Shown one piece after another: positions 52,147 to 62,628 of a stretch of 64,000 nucleotides of DNA. The notes beneath the pieces are model-generated. The model saw nothing but the letters and a program-made list of their open reading frames with translations. It was not told where the DNA came from and searched no databases. The position numbers and the translations under genes were made by a program. Where the stretch lies: NCBI RefSeq assembly GCF_027744825.2, contig NW_026527058.1:434001-498000 (forward strand), in the 5' to 3' direction. This DNA is from Synchiropus splendidus. Taxonomy: Eukaryota; Chordata; Actinopteri; Syngnathiformes; Callionymidae. Numbering within the stretch: the first letter of the stretch is position 1; every line of letters begins with the position of its first letter.

Positions 52147-55100
52147 GGAAGCTTCAGAACATGAAATTTTCAGCTCCCACTATAGCAGAAAGGGTCTTTC
52201 TAGTAGTTGCAAATCAAATCTAAGCTGTCTGAAATGTTTTTTCCAAAGTTATCAACATTTTTATGTTTGGCGTTCCAGAATCGACCTTATCTCAGGCTGA
52301 AAACGGGTTTTACGCATTGTGCCATAACTTTGCAGGGAAGCTTCAGAAAATGAAATTTTCACCTCCCACTATAGCAGAAAGGGTCTTTCTAGTAGTTGCA
52401 CATCAGATCTATGCTGTCCGAAGTGTTTTTCCAAAGTTATCAACACTTTTATGTTTGGCGTTCCGGAATCGACCTTATCTCAGGCTGAAAACACGATTTA
52501 CGCATTCTGCCATAACTTTGCAGTGAAGCTTCAGAACATGAAATTTTCATATCCCACTATAGCAGAAAGGGTCTTTCTTGCAGTCTCACATCAAATCTAA
52601 GCTGTCTGAAGTGTTTTTCCAAAGTTATCAACATTTTTATGTTTGGCGTTCTGAAATCAACCTCATCTCAGGCTGAAAACGCATTTTCTGCATTGTGCCA
52701 TAACTTTGCAGGGAAGCTTAAGAACCTGAAATTTTCACCTCCCACTAGAGCAGAAAGGGTATTTCTAGTAGTTACACATCAAATCTAAGGTGTCTGAAGT
52801 TTTTTTCCAAAGTTATCAACATTTTTATGTTTGGCGTTCTGGAACCCACCTTATCTCAGGCTGAAAACGCGTTTTCTGCATTGTGCCATAACTTCTCAGG
52901 GAAGCTTCAGAATATGAAATGTTCAGCTCCCACTATGACTAACAGGTTCTTTCTAATAGTTGCACATCAAATCTAATCTGTCTGAAGTGTTTTTCGAAAG
53001 TTATCAACATTTTTATGTTTGGCGTTCTGGAATCGACCTTATCTCAGGCTGAAAACGTGTTTTACGCTTTGTCCCACAACTTTCCAGGGAAGCTTCAGAA
53101 CATGAAATTTTGACCTCCCACTATAGCAGAATGCGTCTTTCTAGTAGTTGCACATCAAATCTTAGTTGTCTGATGTGTTTTTCCAAAGTTCTCAACATTT
53201 TTATCTTTGGCGTTCTGAAATCAACCTCATCTCAGGCTGAAAACGCGTTTTCTCCATTGTGCCATAACTTTGCAGGGAAGCTTCAGAACATGAAATTTTC
53301 AACTCCCACTATAGCAGAAAGAGTCTTTCTAGTACTTGCACATCAAATCTAAGCTGTTTGAAGTGTTTTTCCAAAGTTATCACCATTTTTATGTTTGGCG
53401 TTCCAGAAACAACCTTGTCTCAATCTGAAAACGCGTTTTACGCAATTTGCCATAACTTTGCAGGAAAGCCTCAGAACATGAAATTTTCACCTCCCACTAT
53501 AGCAGAAAGGGTCTTTCTAGTAGTTGCACATCAAATCTAAGCTGTCTGAAGGGTATTTCCAAAGTTATCAACATTTTTATGTTTTGCGTTCTGGTATCCA
53601 CCTTATCTCAGGCTGAAAACGTGTTTTCTGCATTGTGCCATAACTTTGCAGGGAGACTTCAGAACATGAAATTTTCTCCTCGCACTATATCAGAAAGGGT
53701 CTTTCCAGTAGTTGCTCATCAAATCTTAGCTGTCCGATGAGTTGTTCCAAAGTTATCAACATTTTTATGTTTGGCGTTCCGGAACTCACCTTATCTCACG
53801 CTTAAAACGCGTTTTCTGCTTTGTGCCATAACTTTGCAGGGAAGGTTTAGAACATCAAACTTTCACCTCCCACTTCAGCAGAAAGGGTATTTCTAGTAGT
53901 TGCACATCAAATCTAAGCTGTCTGTAGAGTTTTTCCTGAGTTATCAACATTTTTATGTTTGGCGTTCCGGAATCGACCTTATCTCAGGCTGAAAACGCGT
54001 TTTCTGCATTGTGCCATAACTTTGCAGGGAAGCTTCAGAACATGAAATTTTCACCTCCCACTAGAGCAGAATGGGTATTTCTAGTAGTTGCACAACAAAT
54101 CTAAGCTGTCTAAAGTGTTTTTCGAAAGTTATCAACATTTTTATGTTTGGCGTTCCGGAATCGACCTTATCTCAGGATGAAAACGCGTTTTCTGCAATGT
54201 GCCATAACTTTGCAGGGAAGCTTCAGAACATGAAATTTTCACCTCCCACTATAGCAGAAAGGGTCTTTCTAGTAGTTGCACATCAAATCTAAGCTGTCGA
54301 AATTGTTTTTCCAAAGTTATCAACATTTTTATGTTTGGCGTTCTGGAACCCACCTTATCTCAGGCTAAAAACGCGTTTTCTGGATAGTGCCATAACTTTG
54401 CAGGGAGACTTCAGAACATGAAATTTTCTACTCCCACTATAGCAGAAAGGGTCTTTCTAGTAGTTGCACATCAAATCTAAGCTGTCTGAAGTGTTTTTCC
54501 AAAGTTATCAATATTTTTATGTTTGGCGTTCCGGAATCGACCTTATCTCAGGCTGAAAACGCGTTTCTTCAATTGTGGCATAACTTTGCTGGGAAGCTTC
54601 AGAACATGAAATTTTCACCTCCCACTATAGCAGAATGCGTCTTTCTAGTAGTTGCACATCAAATCTTTGCTGTCTGATGTGTTTTTCCAAAGTTCTCAAC
54701 ATTTTTATGTTTGGCGTTCTGAAATCAACCTCATATCAGGCTGAAAACGCGTTTTACGCATTTTGCCATAACTTTGCAGGAAGCTTCAGAACATGAAATT
54801 TTAACCTCCCACTATAGCAGAAAGAGTCTTTCTACTAGTTGCACATCAAATCTAAGCTGTCTGAAGTGTTTTTCCAAAGTTATCAACATTCTTATGTTTG
54901 GCGTTCTGGAACCCACCTTATCTCAGGCTAAAAACGCGTTTTCTGGATAGTGCCATAACTTTGCAGGGAGACTTCAGAACATGAAATTTTAACATCCCAC
55001 TATAGCAGAAAGGGTCTTTCTAGTAGTTGCACATCAAATCTAAGCTGTCTGAAGTGTTTTTCCAAAGTTATCAACATTTTTACGTTTGGCGTTCCGGAAT

Positions 55101-58059
55101 CGACCTTATCTCAGGCTGAAAACGCGTTTTCTGCATTGTGCCATAACTTTGCAGGGAAGCTTCAGAACATGAAATTGTAACCTCCCACTATAGCAGAATG
55201 CGTCTTTCTAGTAGTTGCATATCAAATCTTAGCTGTCTGAAGTGTTTTTCCCAAGTTCTCAACATTTTTATGTTTGGCGTTCAGAAATCAACCTCATCTC
55301 AGGCTGAAAACGCGTTTTACACATTGTGCCATAACTTTGCAGGGAAGCTTTAGAACATGAAATTTTAACCTCCCACAATAGCAGAATGGGTCTTTCTAGT
55401 ATTTGCACATCAAATCTAAGCTGTCGAAAGTGTTTTTCCAAAGTTATCAACATTTTTATGTTTGGCGTTTCGGAATCGACCTTATCTCAGCCTGAAAACG
55501 CGCTTTACATATTTTGCCATAACTTTGCAGGGAAGCTTCAGAACATGAAATGTTCACCTCCCACTATAGCAGAAAGGGTCTTTCTAGTAGTTGGTCATCA
55601 AATCTAAGCTGTCTGAAGTGTTTTTCCAAAGTTATCAACACTTTTATGTTTGCCGTTGCGGAATCAACCTTATCTCAGGCTGAAAACGCATTTTCTGCTT
55701 TGTGCCATATATTCTAAGGGAAGCTTCAGAACATGAAATGTTCACCTCCCACTATAGCAGAAAGGGTCTTTCTAGTAGTTGCACATCAAATCTAAGCTGT
55801 CTGATGTGTTTTTCCAAAGTTATCAACATTGTAATGTTTGGCGTTCCGGAATCAACCTTATCTCAGGCTGAAAACGCGTTTTACGCATTGTGCCATAACT
55901 TTGCAGGGAACCTTGAGAACATGAATTTTTCACCTCCCACTATAGCAGAAAGGGTCTTTCTCGTAGTTGCACATCAAATCTAAGCTGTCTGAAGTTTTAT
56001 TCCAAAGTGATCAACATTTTCACGTTTTGCGTTTCGGAACCCACCTTATCTCAGGCTGAAAACGCGTTTTCTGCATTGTGCCATAACTTCTCAGGGAAGC
56101 TTCAGAACATGAAATGTTCACCTCCCACTATCGCAGAAAGGGTCTTTCTCGCAGTTGCACATCAAATCGAAGCTGTCTGAAGTGTTTTTCCAAAGTTATC
56201 AACATTTTTATGTTTGGCGTTCCGGATTCGACCTTATCTCAGGCAGAAAACGCTTTTTACGCTTTGCGCCATAACTTTGCAGGGAAGCTTCAGAAAATGA
56301 AATTTTCACCTCCCACTCTAGCAGAAAGGGTTTTTCTAGTAGTTGCACATCAGATCTAAGCTGTCTGAAATGTTTTTCCAAAGTTATCAACATTTTAATG
56401 TTTGGCGTTACAGAATCGACCGTATCTCAGGATGAAAAATTGTTTTCTGCATTGTCCCATAACTTTCCAGGGAAGCTTCAGAACATGAAATTTTGACCTA
56501 ACACTATAGCAGAAAGGGTCTTTCGAGTAGTTGCACATCAAATCTAAGCTGTCTGAAGTGTTTTTCGAAAGTTATCAACATTTTTATGTTTGTCGTTCCG
56601 GAATCGACCTTATCTCAGGCTGAAAATGCTTTTTACGCTTTGTGCCATAACTTTGCAGGGAAGCTTCAGGAAATGAAATTTTCACCTCCCACTATAGCAG
56701 AAAGGGTCTTTCTAGAAGTTGCACATCAAATCTAAGCTGTCTGAAGTGTTTTTCGAAAGTTACCAACATTTTTATGTTTGGCGTTCCAGAATCGACCTAA
56801 TCTCAGGCTGAAAACGCGTTGTCTGCATTGTGCCATAACTTGGCATGGAAGCTTCCGAACATGAAATGTTCACCTCCCACTATAGCAGAAAGGGTCTTTC
56901 TAGTAGTTGCACATCAAATCTAAGCTGTCTGAAGTGTTTTTCCAAAGTTATCAACATTTTTATGTTTGGCCTCCCGGAATCGACCTTATCTCTGGCTGAA
57001 AACGCGTTTTAAGCATTGTGCCATAACTTCTCAGGGAAGCTTCAGAACATCAAATGTTCACCTAACACTATAGCAGAAAAGGTCTTTCTAGTAGTTGCAC
57101 ATCAAATCTAAGCTGTCTGAAGTGTTTTTCCAAAGTTATGAACATTTTTATGTTTGGCGTTCCGGAATCGACCTTATCTCAGGCTGAAAACGCGTTGTCT
57201 GCATTGTGCAATAACTTTGCATGGAAGCTTCCGAACATGAAATTTTAACCTCCCACTATAGCAGAAAGGCTCTTTCTAGTAGTTGCACATTAAATCTAAG
57301 CTGTCTGAAATGTTTTTCCAAAGTTATCAACATTTTTACGTTTGGCGTTTCGGAATCGACCTTATCTTTGGCTGAAAATGCGTTTTACACATTGTGCAAT
57401 AATTTTGCAGGGAAGCTTCAGAACATCACATTTTCACCTCCCACTATAGCAGAAAGGGTCTTTCTTGTAGTTGCACATCAAATGTAAGCTGTCTGAAGTG
57501 TTTTTCCATAGTTATCAACATTTTTATGTTTGGCGTTCTGGAATCGACCTTATCTCAGGCTGAAAAGCGTTTTCTGCATTGTGCCATAACTTCTCAAGGA
57601 AGCTTCAGAACATGAAAGTTTCACCTCCCACTATAGCAGAAAGAGTCTTTCTAGTAGTTGCACAAGAAATCTAAGCTGTCTGAAGTGTTGTTCCAAAGTT
57701 ATCAACATTTTTACGTTCGGCGTTCCGTAATCAACCTTATCTCAGGCTGAAGATGCGTTTTACGCATTGTGCCATAACTTTGCAGGGAAGTTCCAGAAAA
57801 TGAAAGTTTTCACCTCCCACTATAGCAGAAAGGGTTTTTCTAGTAGTTGCACATCAAATCTAAGCTGTCTGAAGTGTTTTTCGAAAGTTATCAACATTTT
57901 TTGTTTAGCGTTCCGGAACCCACCTTATCTCAGGCTGAAAACGCGTTTTCTGCATTGTGCCATAACTTTGCAGGGAAGCTTCAGAACATGAAATTTTCAA
58001 CTCCCACTATAGCAGAAAGGGTCTTTCTAGTACTTACACATCAAATCTTAGCTGTCTGA

Positions 58060-58730
58060 AGTGCTTTTCCAAAGTTATCAACATTTTTATGTTTGGCGTT
58101 CCGGAACCCATCTTATCTCAGGCTGTGAGCGCGTTTTCTGCATTGTGCCATAACTTTGGAGGAAAGCTTCAGAACATGAAATTTTCAATTCCCATTATAG
58201 CAGAAAGGGTCTTTCTCGTACTTGCACTTCAAATCTAAACTGTCTGAAGTGTTTTTTGAAGTTTTCAACATTTTTGTGTTTGGCATTACGGAATCGACCT
58301 TATCTCAGGCTGAATACGCGTTTTCTGCATTGTTCCTTAACTTTGCAGGGAAGCATCAGAACATTAAATTTTCAGCTCCCACTATGACAAACAGGTTCTT
58401 TCTAATAGTTGCACATCAAATCTAATCTGTCTGAAGTGTTTTTCGAAAGTTATCAACATTTTTATGTTTGGCGTTCCGGAACCCATCTTATCTCAGGCTG
58501 TGAGTGCGTTTTCTGCATTGTGCCATAACTTTGGAGGAAAGCTTCAGAACATGAAATTTTCAATTCCCATTATAGCAGAAAGGGTCTTTCTCGTACTTGC
58601 ACTTCAAATCTAAACTGTCTGAAGTGTTTTTTGAAAGTTTTCAACATTTTTGTGTTTGGCATTACGGAATCGACCTTATCTCAGGCTGAATACGCGTTTT
58701 CTGCATAGTGCCATATCTTTGCAGGGAATC
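58060..58730 (+). repeat. Two-monomer duplication just left of the retroelement, offset 375 bp
   Basis: The monomers starting near 58060 and 58435 share CATCTTATCTCAGGCTGTGAG, TTTGGAGGAAAGC, TTCAATTCCCATTATAGC, CTCGTACTTGCACTTC, AATCTAAACTGTC and TTTTTGTGTTTGGCATTACGG. GGCTGTGAG begins at 58121 and 58496. The offset is two monomers minus one base. Confidence 0.85.
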
Positions 58731-58825
58731 TTCAGAACATGAAATTTTCACCTCCCACTATAGCAGAAAGGGTCTTTCTAGTAGTTGCACATCAAATCTA
58801 AGCTGTTTGAAGTGTTTTTCCAAAG

Positions 58826-58830
58826 TTATC
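58826..58830. repeat. Left target-site duplication TTATC
   Basis: TTATC directly precedes the element, and the same five bases follow it at 62768. Five bases is the usual duplication size for Ty3/Gypsy-type integrases. Removing the element and one copy restores an intact satellite monomer through CCAAAGTTATCAACATT. Confidence 0.93.
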
Positions 58831-59300
58831 TGTCACGGGAACGAAGGGACGAGGGAGCTAAAGCCACTTAGGAGGACGTGGTGTAGAACCCAAGTGCAAG
58901 TGGTTATAGGCACAGGAGGCAGGAGGGAATTATAAATAATATTTAATAATTAAACAAACTAAAACAGAACAGAAAACGTCACCGAACCGGGAGAAACAGA
59001 GCGAACACAGAATGTAAAAACAGAGTAACCAATACTAACGGAAGTGCACAAACATGAGTAAAAAGTCAAAACAGAAAGCGTCACCGAAACGGCAGTTAAA
59101 TGAACTTAAATCACAAATGAGACCGAGAATAAACTACAAAAGAAACCAAGAAACACGGCAAACAGCAAGAAACCAAAAACACTAACTCAAGGCAGCAGGG
59201 TTAAACAGTGTAACAAAAGAACTAGCAAGCGCACAGAACAAGAGAACGAAAACAAAGAGAGCCACGAGTTCAATTAACTTGTTAGCAAACAGAACTAAAA

Positions 59301-59468
59301 GCCGAACACAGGAAGAGACACGAGAACCAGGAGAGCTAGCAAATGGAACGAAAGAAGCCGAACACAGGGAGAGACACGAGAACCAGGAGAGCTAGCAAAT
59401 GGAACAAAAGAAGCCGAACACAGGGAGAGACACGAGAACCAGGAGTTACCACGGGGGAACGAGAGGAG
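59301..59468. repeat. 56-bp tandem repeat in 3' LTR, three copies
   Basis: This is the same 56-bp unit as in the other LTR, with GCCG at 59301, 59357 and 59413. The final copy runs into GGAGTTACCACGG. Confidence 0.9.
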
Positions 59469-59551
59469 TCCAGAAGCACAGGAACCAGAGGAAACATCAC
59501 AGGGGACGTGGAAACACACAGGGACTAGGAGAACTGGCAGGAAACAAAGAC

Positions 59552-59562
59552 AACGATCTGGC
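59552..59562 (-). promoter_or_regulatory. Self-primer sequence copy in 3' LTR
   Basis: This is the same 11-nt sequence as at 62629-62639, in the same place relative to the LTR start on the minus strand (128 bp in). It is expected by LTR identity. Confidence 0.6.
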
Positions 59563-59690
59563 ACACGTTGCTGGAGCCCAGGTGTTCTTGAAGACCGTAA
59601 TCAGGGGGTAATCGGCTCCAGCCGTGTGCCAAAGGAACAGAGGGAGAGAAGCAAAACCAGGACTCGGAGCCTGGAAGCGGAGCCATGACA

Positions 59691-59706
59691 GTACCCCCCC
59701 TTAAAG
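59691..59706 (-). promoter_or_regulatory. Polypurine tract of the retroelement
   Basis: On the minus strand the internal region ends CTTTAAGGGGGGGTAC, immediately followed by TGTCATGG of the 3' LTR. The AAGGGGGGG run abutting the LTR is the expected plus-strand DNA primer. Its placement on the left confirms that the element runs leftward. Confidence 0.88.
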
Positions 59707-59722
59707 AACACCTCTTGGTGTT
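59707..59722 (-). other. Short hairpin between coding frame and polypurine tract
   Basis: The sequence AACACCTCTTGGTGTT is a perfect 6-bp stem with a 4-base loop. It overlaps the stop codon of the long minus-strand frame and lies just before the polypurine tract. Whether it is functional is unknown; a stem of this size can also occur by chance. Confidence 0.4.
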
Positions 59723-61793
59723 ACCAGTCCTGGATGGACGGTCGTCGTAGACGAGGGGAGGAGGAGGCCCATTGGAGCGACTGGAAGAGCCGGGCTGCAG
59801 CGACCCGAAAGACAAGCTGGGGTACTGGGGAGGTGGCGGGTGGGAAGTTGCGGCTGGGGTCTTCGGGAGGATGCGGCGGCGGCTTGGGAGCCACGCAGGA
59901 GACGTGGGGAGGCCGTGGCGGCGGCTTGGAAGCCATGCTGGAGACGTCGGGAGGCGGCGGCGGCGGCTTGGGAGCCACGCTGGAGACGTCGGGAGGCGGC
60001 GGCGGCGGCTTGGGAGCCACGCTGGAGACGTCGGGAGGCGGCGGCGGCGGCTTGGGAGCCACGCTGGAGACGTCGGAAGGCGGCGGCGGCGGCGGCTTGG
60101 GAGCCACGCTGGAGACGTCGGGAGGCAGCAGCGACGGCTTGGGAGCCCCGCTGGAGTCGTCGGGAGGAGACAGCGGCTTGGGAGCCGCGTAGGGGCCCTC
60201 GGGAGGAGACCGCCTGGGAGCTGCGTAGGGGCCCTCGGGAGGAGACGGCCTGGGAGCCGCGTAGGGGCACTCGGGAGGAGACGGCCTGGGAGCCGCGTAG
60301 GGGCCCTCGGGAGGAGACGGCCTGGGAGCCGCGTAGGGGCCCTCGGGAGGAGACGGCTTGGGAGCCGCGTAGGGGCCCCCGGGAGGAGACGGCCTGGGAG
60401 CCGCGTAGGGGCCCTTGGGAGGAGACGGCCTGGGAGCCGCGCAGGAAGGTTCGGGAGACGGCGGCCTGGGAGCCACAGAGGAAGGTTCGGGAGACGGCGG
60501 CCTGGGAGCCGCACAGGAAGGTTTGGGAGACGGCGGCCTGGGAGCCGCGCAGGAAGGTTTGGGAGACGGCGGCCTGGGAGCCGCGGAGGAAGGTTTGGGA
60601 GACGGCGGCCTGGGAGCCGCGCAGGAGGGTTCGGGAGACGGCGACCTAGGAGCCGCGCAGGAAGGTTCGGGAGGCGACGGGCCGGAGTTTTTGGGAGGCA
60701 GCGGCCTGACCAGGGGAGGCGCCGGCTGGAGAGCCGCGCCGGAGAACAGGGGAGGCGCCGGCTGGAGAGCCGCGCCGGAGACCAGGGAAGGCGCCGGCTG
60801 GAGAGCCGCGCCGGAGACCAGGGAAGGCGCCGGCTGGAGAGCCGCGCCTGAGACCAGGGACGGCATCGGCTGGAGAGCCGCGCCGGAATACACGGGAGGC
60901 GCCGGCTGGAGAGCCGCGCCGAAACACAGGGGAGGCGCCGGCTGGAGAGCCGCGCCGGAAAACAGGGGAGGCGCCGGCTGGAGAGCCGCGCCAGAGACCA
61001 GGGAAGGCGCCGGCTGGAGAGCCGCGCCGCAGACCAGGGAAGGCGCCGGCTTGAGAGCCGTGCCGGAGAACACGGGAGGTGCCGGCTGGAGAGCCGCACC
61101 GGAGACCAGGGAAGGCGCCGGCTGGAGAGCCGCGCCGGAAAACACGGGAGGCGCCGGCGGGAGAGCCGCGCCGGAGACCAGGGAAGGCGCCGGCTGGAGA
61201 GCCGCGCCAGAGACCAGGGAAGGCGCCGGCTGGAGAGCCGCGCCGGAAAACATGGGAGGCGCCGGCTGGAGAGCCACGCCGGAAAACACGGGAGGCGCCG
61301 GCTGGGGAGGCGCCGGCTGGAGAGCCGCTGGCTTGAGGGCCGCGCCGGAGACCACGGGAGGCGCCGTCTGGAGAGCAGCGCCGGAGACCACGGGAGGCGC
61401 CGTCTGGAGAGCAGCGCCGGAGACCACAGGAGGCACCGGCTTGAGAGCAGCGCCGGAGACCACGGGAGGCGCCGGCTTGAGAGCTGCGCCGGAGACCACG
61501 GGAGACGCCGGCTTGAGAGCTGCGCCGGAGACCACGGGAGGCGAAGACGGGGAAACACTAGAGTCTCTAAAAAAAATATCACGGACGGGAACCAACAGAA
61601 TTGGCTCCGACGGATGAGCAGAGGAAGCAAGCGGAACACCGGACAGAGCAGAGTGGGAGGAAAGCCGCGCGACTGATTGAGATATTGAGTCCAACACCTC
61701 AAAAATGGACAGAGTCATCCTCTCCATATTACCTATACTGGTGGCCGGAGCGTCTAGTTCCTCCTGCCAGCCTTTCACCACTGCTGGGTCCAT
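59721..61793 (-). CDS. Proline/alanine-rich repetitive protein of the retroelement
   Basis: One frame is open for about 690 codons across almost the whole internal region, ending TGG TAA at 59721. I chose the ATG at 61793 (protein start MDPAVVKGWQEELD), which lies just after the priming site. An in-frame ATG at 61850 inside the 5' LTR would add 19 residues (MALAPSSLRSRDRNDLAII). Residues 1 to about 85 are non-repetitive and could be a remnant of a gag N-terminus, by position only. The rest is low complexity: about 22 copies of a 12-residue SGAALQPAPPVF-like unit, about 7 of AAPRPPSPKPSC, about 7 of YAAPRPSPPEGP and about 8 of a 14-residue PKPPPPPPDVSSVA unit, then a short basic tail ending RRPSIQDW. 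No zinc knuckle or enzyme motif was seen. Because the repeat lengths are multiples of three, other frames are open too, so coding status is uncertain. Confidence 0.5.
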   Translation of the reverse strand: MDPAVVKGWQEELDAPATSIGNMERMTLSIFEVLDSISQSVARLSSHSALSGVPLASSAHPSEPILLVPVRDIFFRDSSVSPSSPPVVSGAALKPASPVVSGAALKPAPPVVSGAALKPVPPVVSGAALQTAPPVVSGAALQTAPPVVSGAALKPAALQPAPPQPAPPVFSGVALQPAPPMFSGAALQPAPSLVSGAALQPAPSLVSGAALPPAPPVFSGAALQPAPSLVSGAALQPAPPVFSGTALKPAPSLVCGAALQPAPSLVSGAALQPAPPLFSGAALQPAPPLCFGAALQPAPPVYSGAALQPMPSLVSGAALQPAPSLVSGAALQPAPSLVSGAALQPAPPLFSGAALQPAPPLVRPLPPKNSGPSPPEPSCAAPRSPSPEPSCAAPRPPSPKPSSAAPRPPSPKPSCAAPRPPSPKPSCAAPRPPSPEPSSVAPRPPSPEPSCAAPRPSPPKGPYAAPRPSPPGGPYAAPKPSPPEGPYAAPRPSPPEGPYAAPRPSPPECPYAAPRPSPPEGPYAAPRRSPPEGPYAAPKPLSPPDDSSGAPKPSLLPPDVSSVAPKPPPPPPSDVSSVAPKPPPPPPDVSSVAPKPPPPPPDVSSVAPKPPPPPPDVSSMASKPPPRPPHVSCVAPKPPPHPPEDPSRNFPPATSPVPQLVFRVAAARLFQSLQWASSSPRLRRPSIQDW
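59880..60180 (-). repeat. 42-bp coding minisatellite, PKPPPPPPDVSSVA type
   Basis: About eight copies of a 42-bp unit are present, containing on the plus strand GGAGACGTCGGGAGGCGGCG and GGCTTGGGAGCCACGCT. They encode a 14-residue proline-run repeat on the minus strand. Proline-run length varies in steps of whole codons (for example one extra GGC near 60080). Confidence 0.88.
60185..60430 (-). repeat. 36-bp coding minisatellite, YAAPRPSPPEGP type
   Basis: About seven copies of a 36-bp unit are present, containing on the plus strand GAGCCGCGTAGGGGCCCTC and GGGAGGAGACGGCCTG. Copies are nearly identical, with single-base differences that give E/G/K/C variants at one residue. Confidence 0.88.
60430..60672 (-). 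repeat. 36-bp coding minisatellite, AAPRPPSPKPSC type
   Basis: About seven copies of a 36-bp unit are present, containing on the plus strand GGAGCCGCGCAGGAAGG and GGAGACGGCGGCCTG. It is adjacent to, and probably derived from the same ancestral unit as, the next block: both share GGAGCCGCG and the AAPRP core. Confidence 0.85.
60718..61545 (-). repeat. 36-bp coding minisatellite, SGAALQPAP type
   Basis: About 22 tandem copies of a GC-rich 36-bp unit are present; on the plus strand each contains GCCGGCTGGAGAGCCGCGCC. Translated on the minus strand the unit is 12 residues. The period is a multiple of three, so copy-number changes keep the frame. One unit near 61330 is irregular (ALKPAALQPAPPQPAPP). 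Confidence 0.9.
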
Positions 61794-61800
61794 AATTATG

Positions 61801-61811
61801 GCCAGATCGTT
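61801..61811 (-). promoter_or_regulatory. Candidate self-priming primer-binding site
   Basis: On the minus strand, AACGATCTGGC starts two bases (GA) after the 5' LTR ends. It does not begin with TGG or otherwise resemble a tRNA 3'-end complement. It is exactly complementary over 11 nt to GCCAGATCGTT, found within each LTR on the same strand, and the bases flanking the 11-nt match do not pair. In the Tf1/sushi group the first 11 nt of the RNA fold back on a site just inside the 5' LTR to prime reverse transcription. Length and position fit that mechanism; its use here is inference. Confidence 0.75.
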
Positions 61812-62283
61812 TCTGTCACGGGAACGAAGGGACGAGGGAGCTAAAGCCACGTAGGAGGACGTGGTGTAGGACCCAAGTGCAAGTGGTTATAGGCACAGGA
61901 GGCAGGAGGGAATTATAAATAATATTTAATAATTAAACAAACTAAAACAGAACAGAAAGCGTCACCGAACCGGGAGAAACAGAGCGAACACAGAATGTAA
62001 AAACAGAGTAACCAATACTAACGGAAGTGCACAAACATGAGTAAAAAGTCAAAACAGAAAGCGTCACCGAAACGGGAGTTAAATGAACTTAAATCACAAA
62101 TGAGACCGAGAATAAACTACAAAAGAAACCAAGAAACACGGCAAACAGCAAGAAACCAAAAACACTAACTCAAGGCAGCGGGGTTAAACAGTGTAACAAA
62201 AGAACTAGCAAGCGCACAGAACAAGAGAACGAAAACAAAGAGAGCCACGAGTTCAATTAACTTGTTAGCAAACAGAACTAAAA

Positions 62284-62563
62284 GCCGAACACAGGAAGAG
62301 ACACGAGAACCAGGAGAGCTAGCAAATGGAACGAAAGAAGCCGAACACAGGGAGAGACACGAGAACCAGGAGAGCTAACAAATGGAACAAAAGAAGCCGG
62401 ACACAGGGAGAGACATGAGAACCAGGAGAGCTAGCAAATGGAACAAAAGAAGCCGTACACAGGGAGAGACACGAGAACCAGGAGAGCTAGCAAATGGAAC
62501 AAAAGAAGCCAAACACAGGGAGAGACACGAGAACCAGGAGTTACCACGGGGGAACGAGAGGAG
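62284..62563. repeat. 56-bp tandem repeat in 5' LTR, five copies
   Basis: A 56-bp unit containing GCCGAACACAGGGAGAGACA and GGAGAGCTAGCAAATGGAAC repeats with its GCCG/GCCA marker at 62284, 62340, 62396, 62452 and 62508. The last copy runs into GGAGTTACCACGG and is therefore partial in sequence match. The other LTR has only three copies. Confidence 0.9.
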
Positions 62564-62628
62564 TCCAGAAGCACAGGAACCAGAGGAAACATTACAGGGG
62601 ACTAGGAGAACTGGCAGGAAACAAAGAC

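Larger units (their letters stand above)
1..58830 (+). repeat. 188-bp tandem satellite array, left part
   Basis: An uninterrupted head-to-tail array of a monomer of about 188 bp (187-189 bp) fills this whole stretch, roughly 310 copies by length divided by period. Every monomer can be followed by the same landmarks in order: CTGTCTGAAGTG, CCAAAGTTATCAACATTT, GGCGTTCCGGAA, GAAAACGCGTTTTC, TGCCATAACTTTGCAGG, GAAGCTTC, CACCTCCCACTATAGCAG and TAGTAGTTGCACATCAAATC. All copies are in one orientation and I saw no inversion. Copies differ by scattered substitutions and rare small indels. Monomer size and higher-order-like duplication resemble centromeric or pericentromeric satellites, but location and function are inference. 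The left edge of the window is inside the array. No gene, RNA gene or other mobile element was seen within it. Confidence 0.98.
58831..59690 (-). repeat. 3' LTR of the retroelement (860 bp)
   Basis: This is the downstream LTR on the minus strand, running from TGTCATGGCTCC at 59690 to CCCGTGACA at 58831. It adjoins the polypurine tract. An AT-rich stretch near 58929-58956 reads, on the minus strand, as ATTATTAAATATTATTTATA and includes the polyadenylation-signal variant ATTAAA (58942-58947). That is a plausible but weak 3'-end signal. The LTR carries three copies of the 56-bp repeat. Confidence 0.92.

Noticed and set aside
257..58059. Dozens of similar open frames of 60-113 codons on both strands, looking like a repeated small-protein family
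   Set aside because: They are translations of the satellite monomer. The monomer length is not a multiple of three, so frames shift between copies. The frames stop at the same monomer position (AAATCTAA), lack consistent start context, and are equally open on the other strand.
1..58830. CRISPR-like direct repeats
   Set aside because: There are no short repeats separated by unique spacers. The whole 188-bp unit is repeated.
59772..61617. Plus-strand glycine/arginine-rich frames of 150-400 codons
   Set aside because: They are antisense to the retroelement orientation given by the polypurine tract and primer site, and are explained by the in-frame GC-rich minisatellites.
59525..61702. A 725-codon arginine/leucine-rich minus-strand frame overlapping the chosen one
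   Set aside because: It is a shifted reading of the same 36-bp and 42-bp repeats, which leave all frames open. It has only repeat-derived composition and does not start next to the priming site, whereas the chosen frame has a unique N-terminus there.
59691..61813. Reverse transcriptase, protease or integrase in the internal region
   Set aside because: I looked in all frames for catalytic signatures and saw only low-complexity repeat translations; the interval is also too short for pol.
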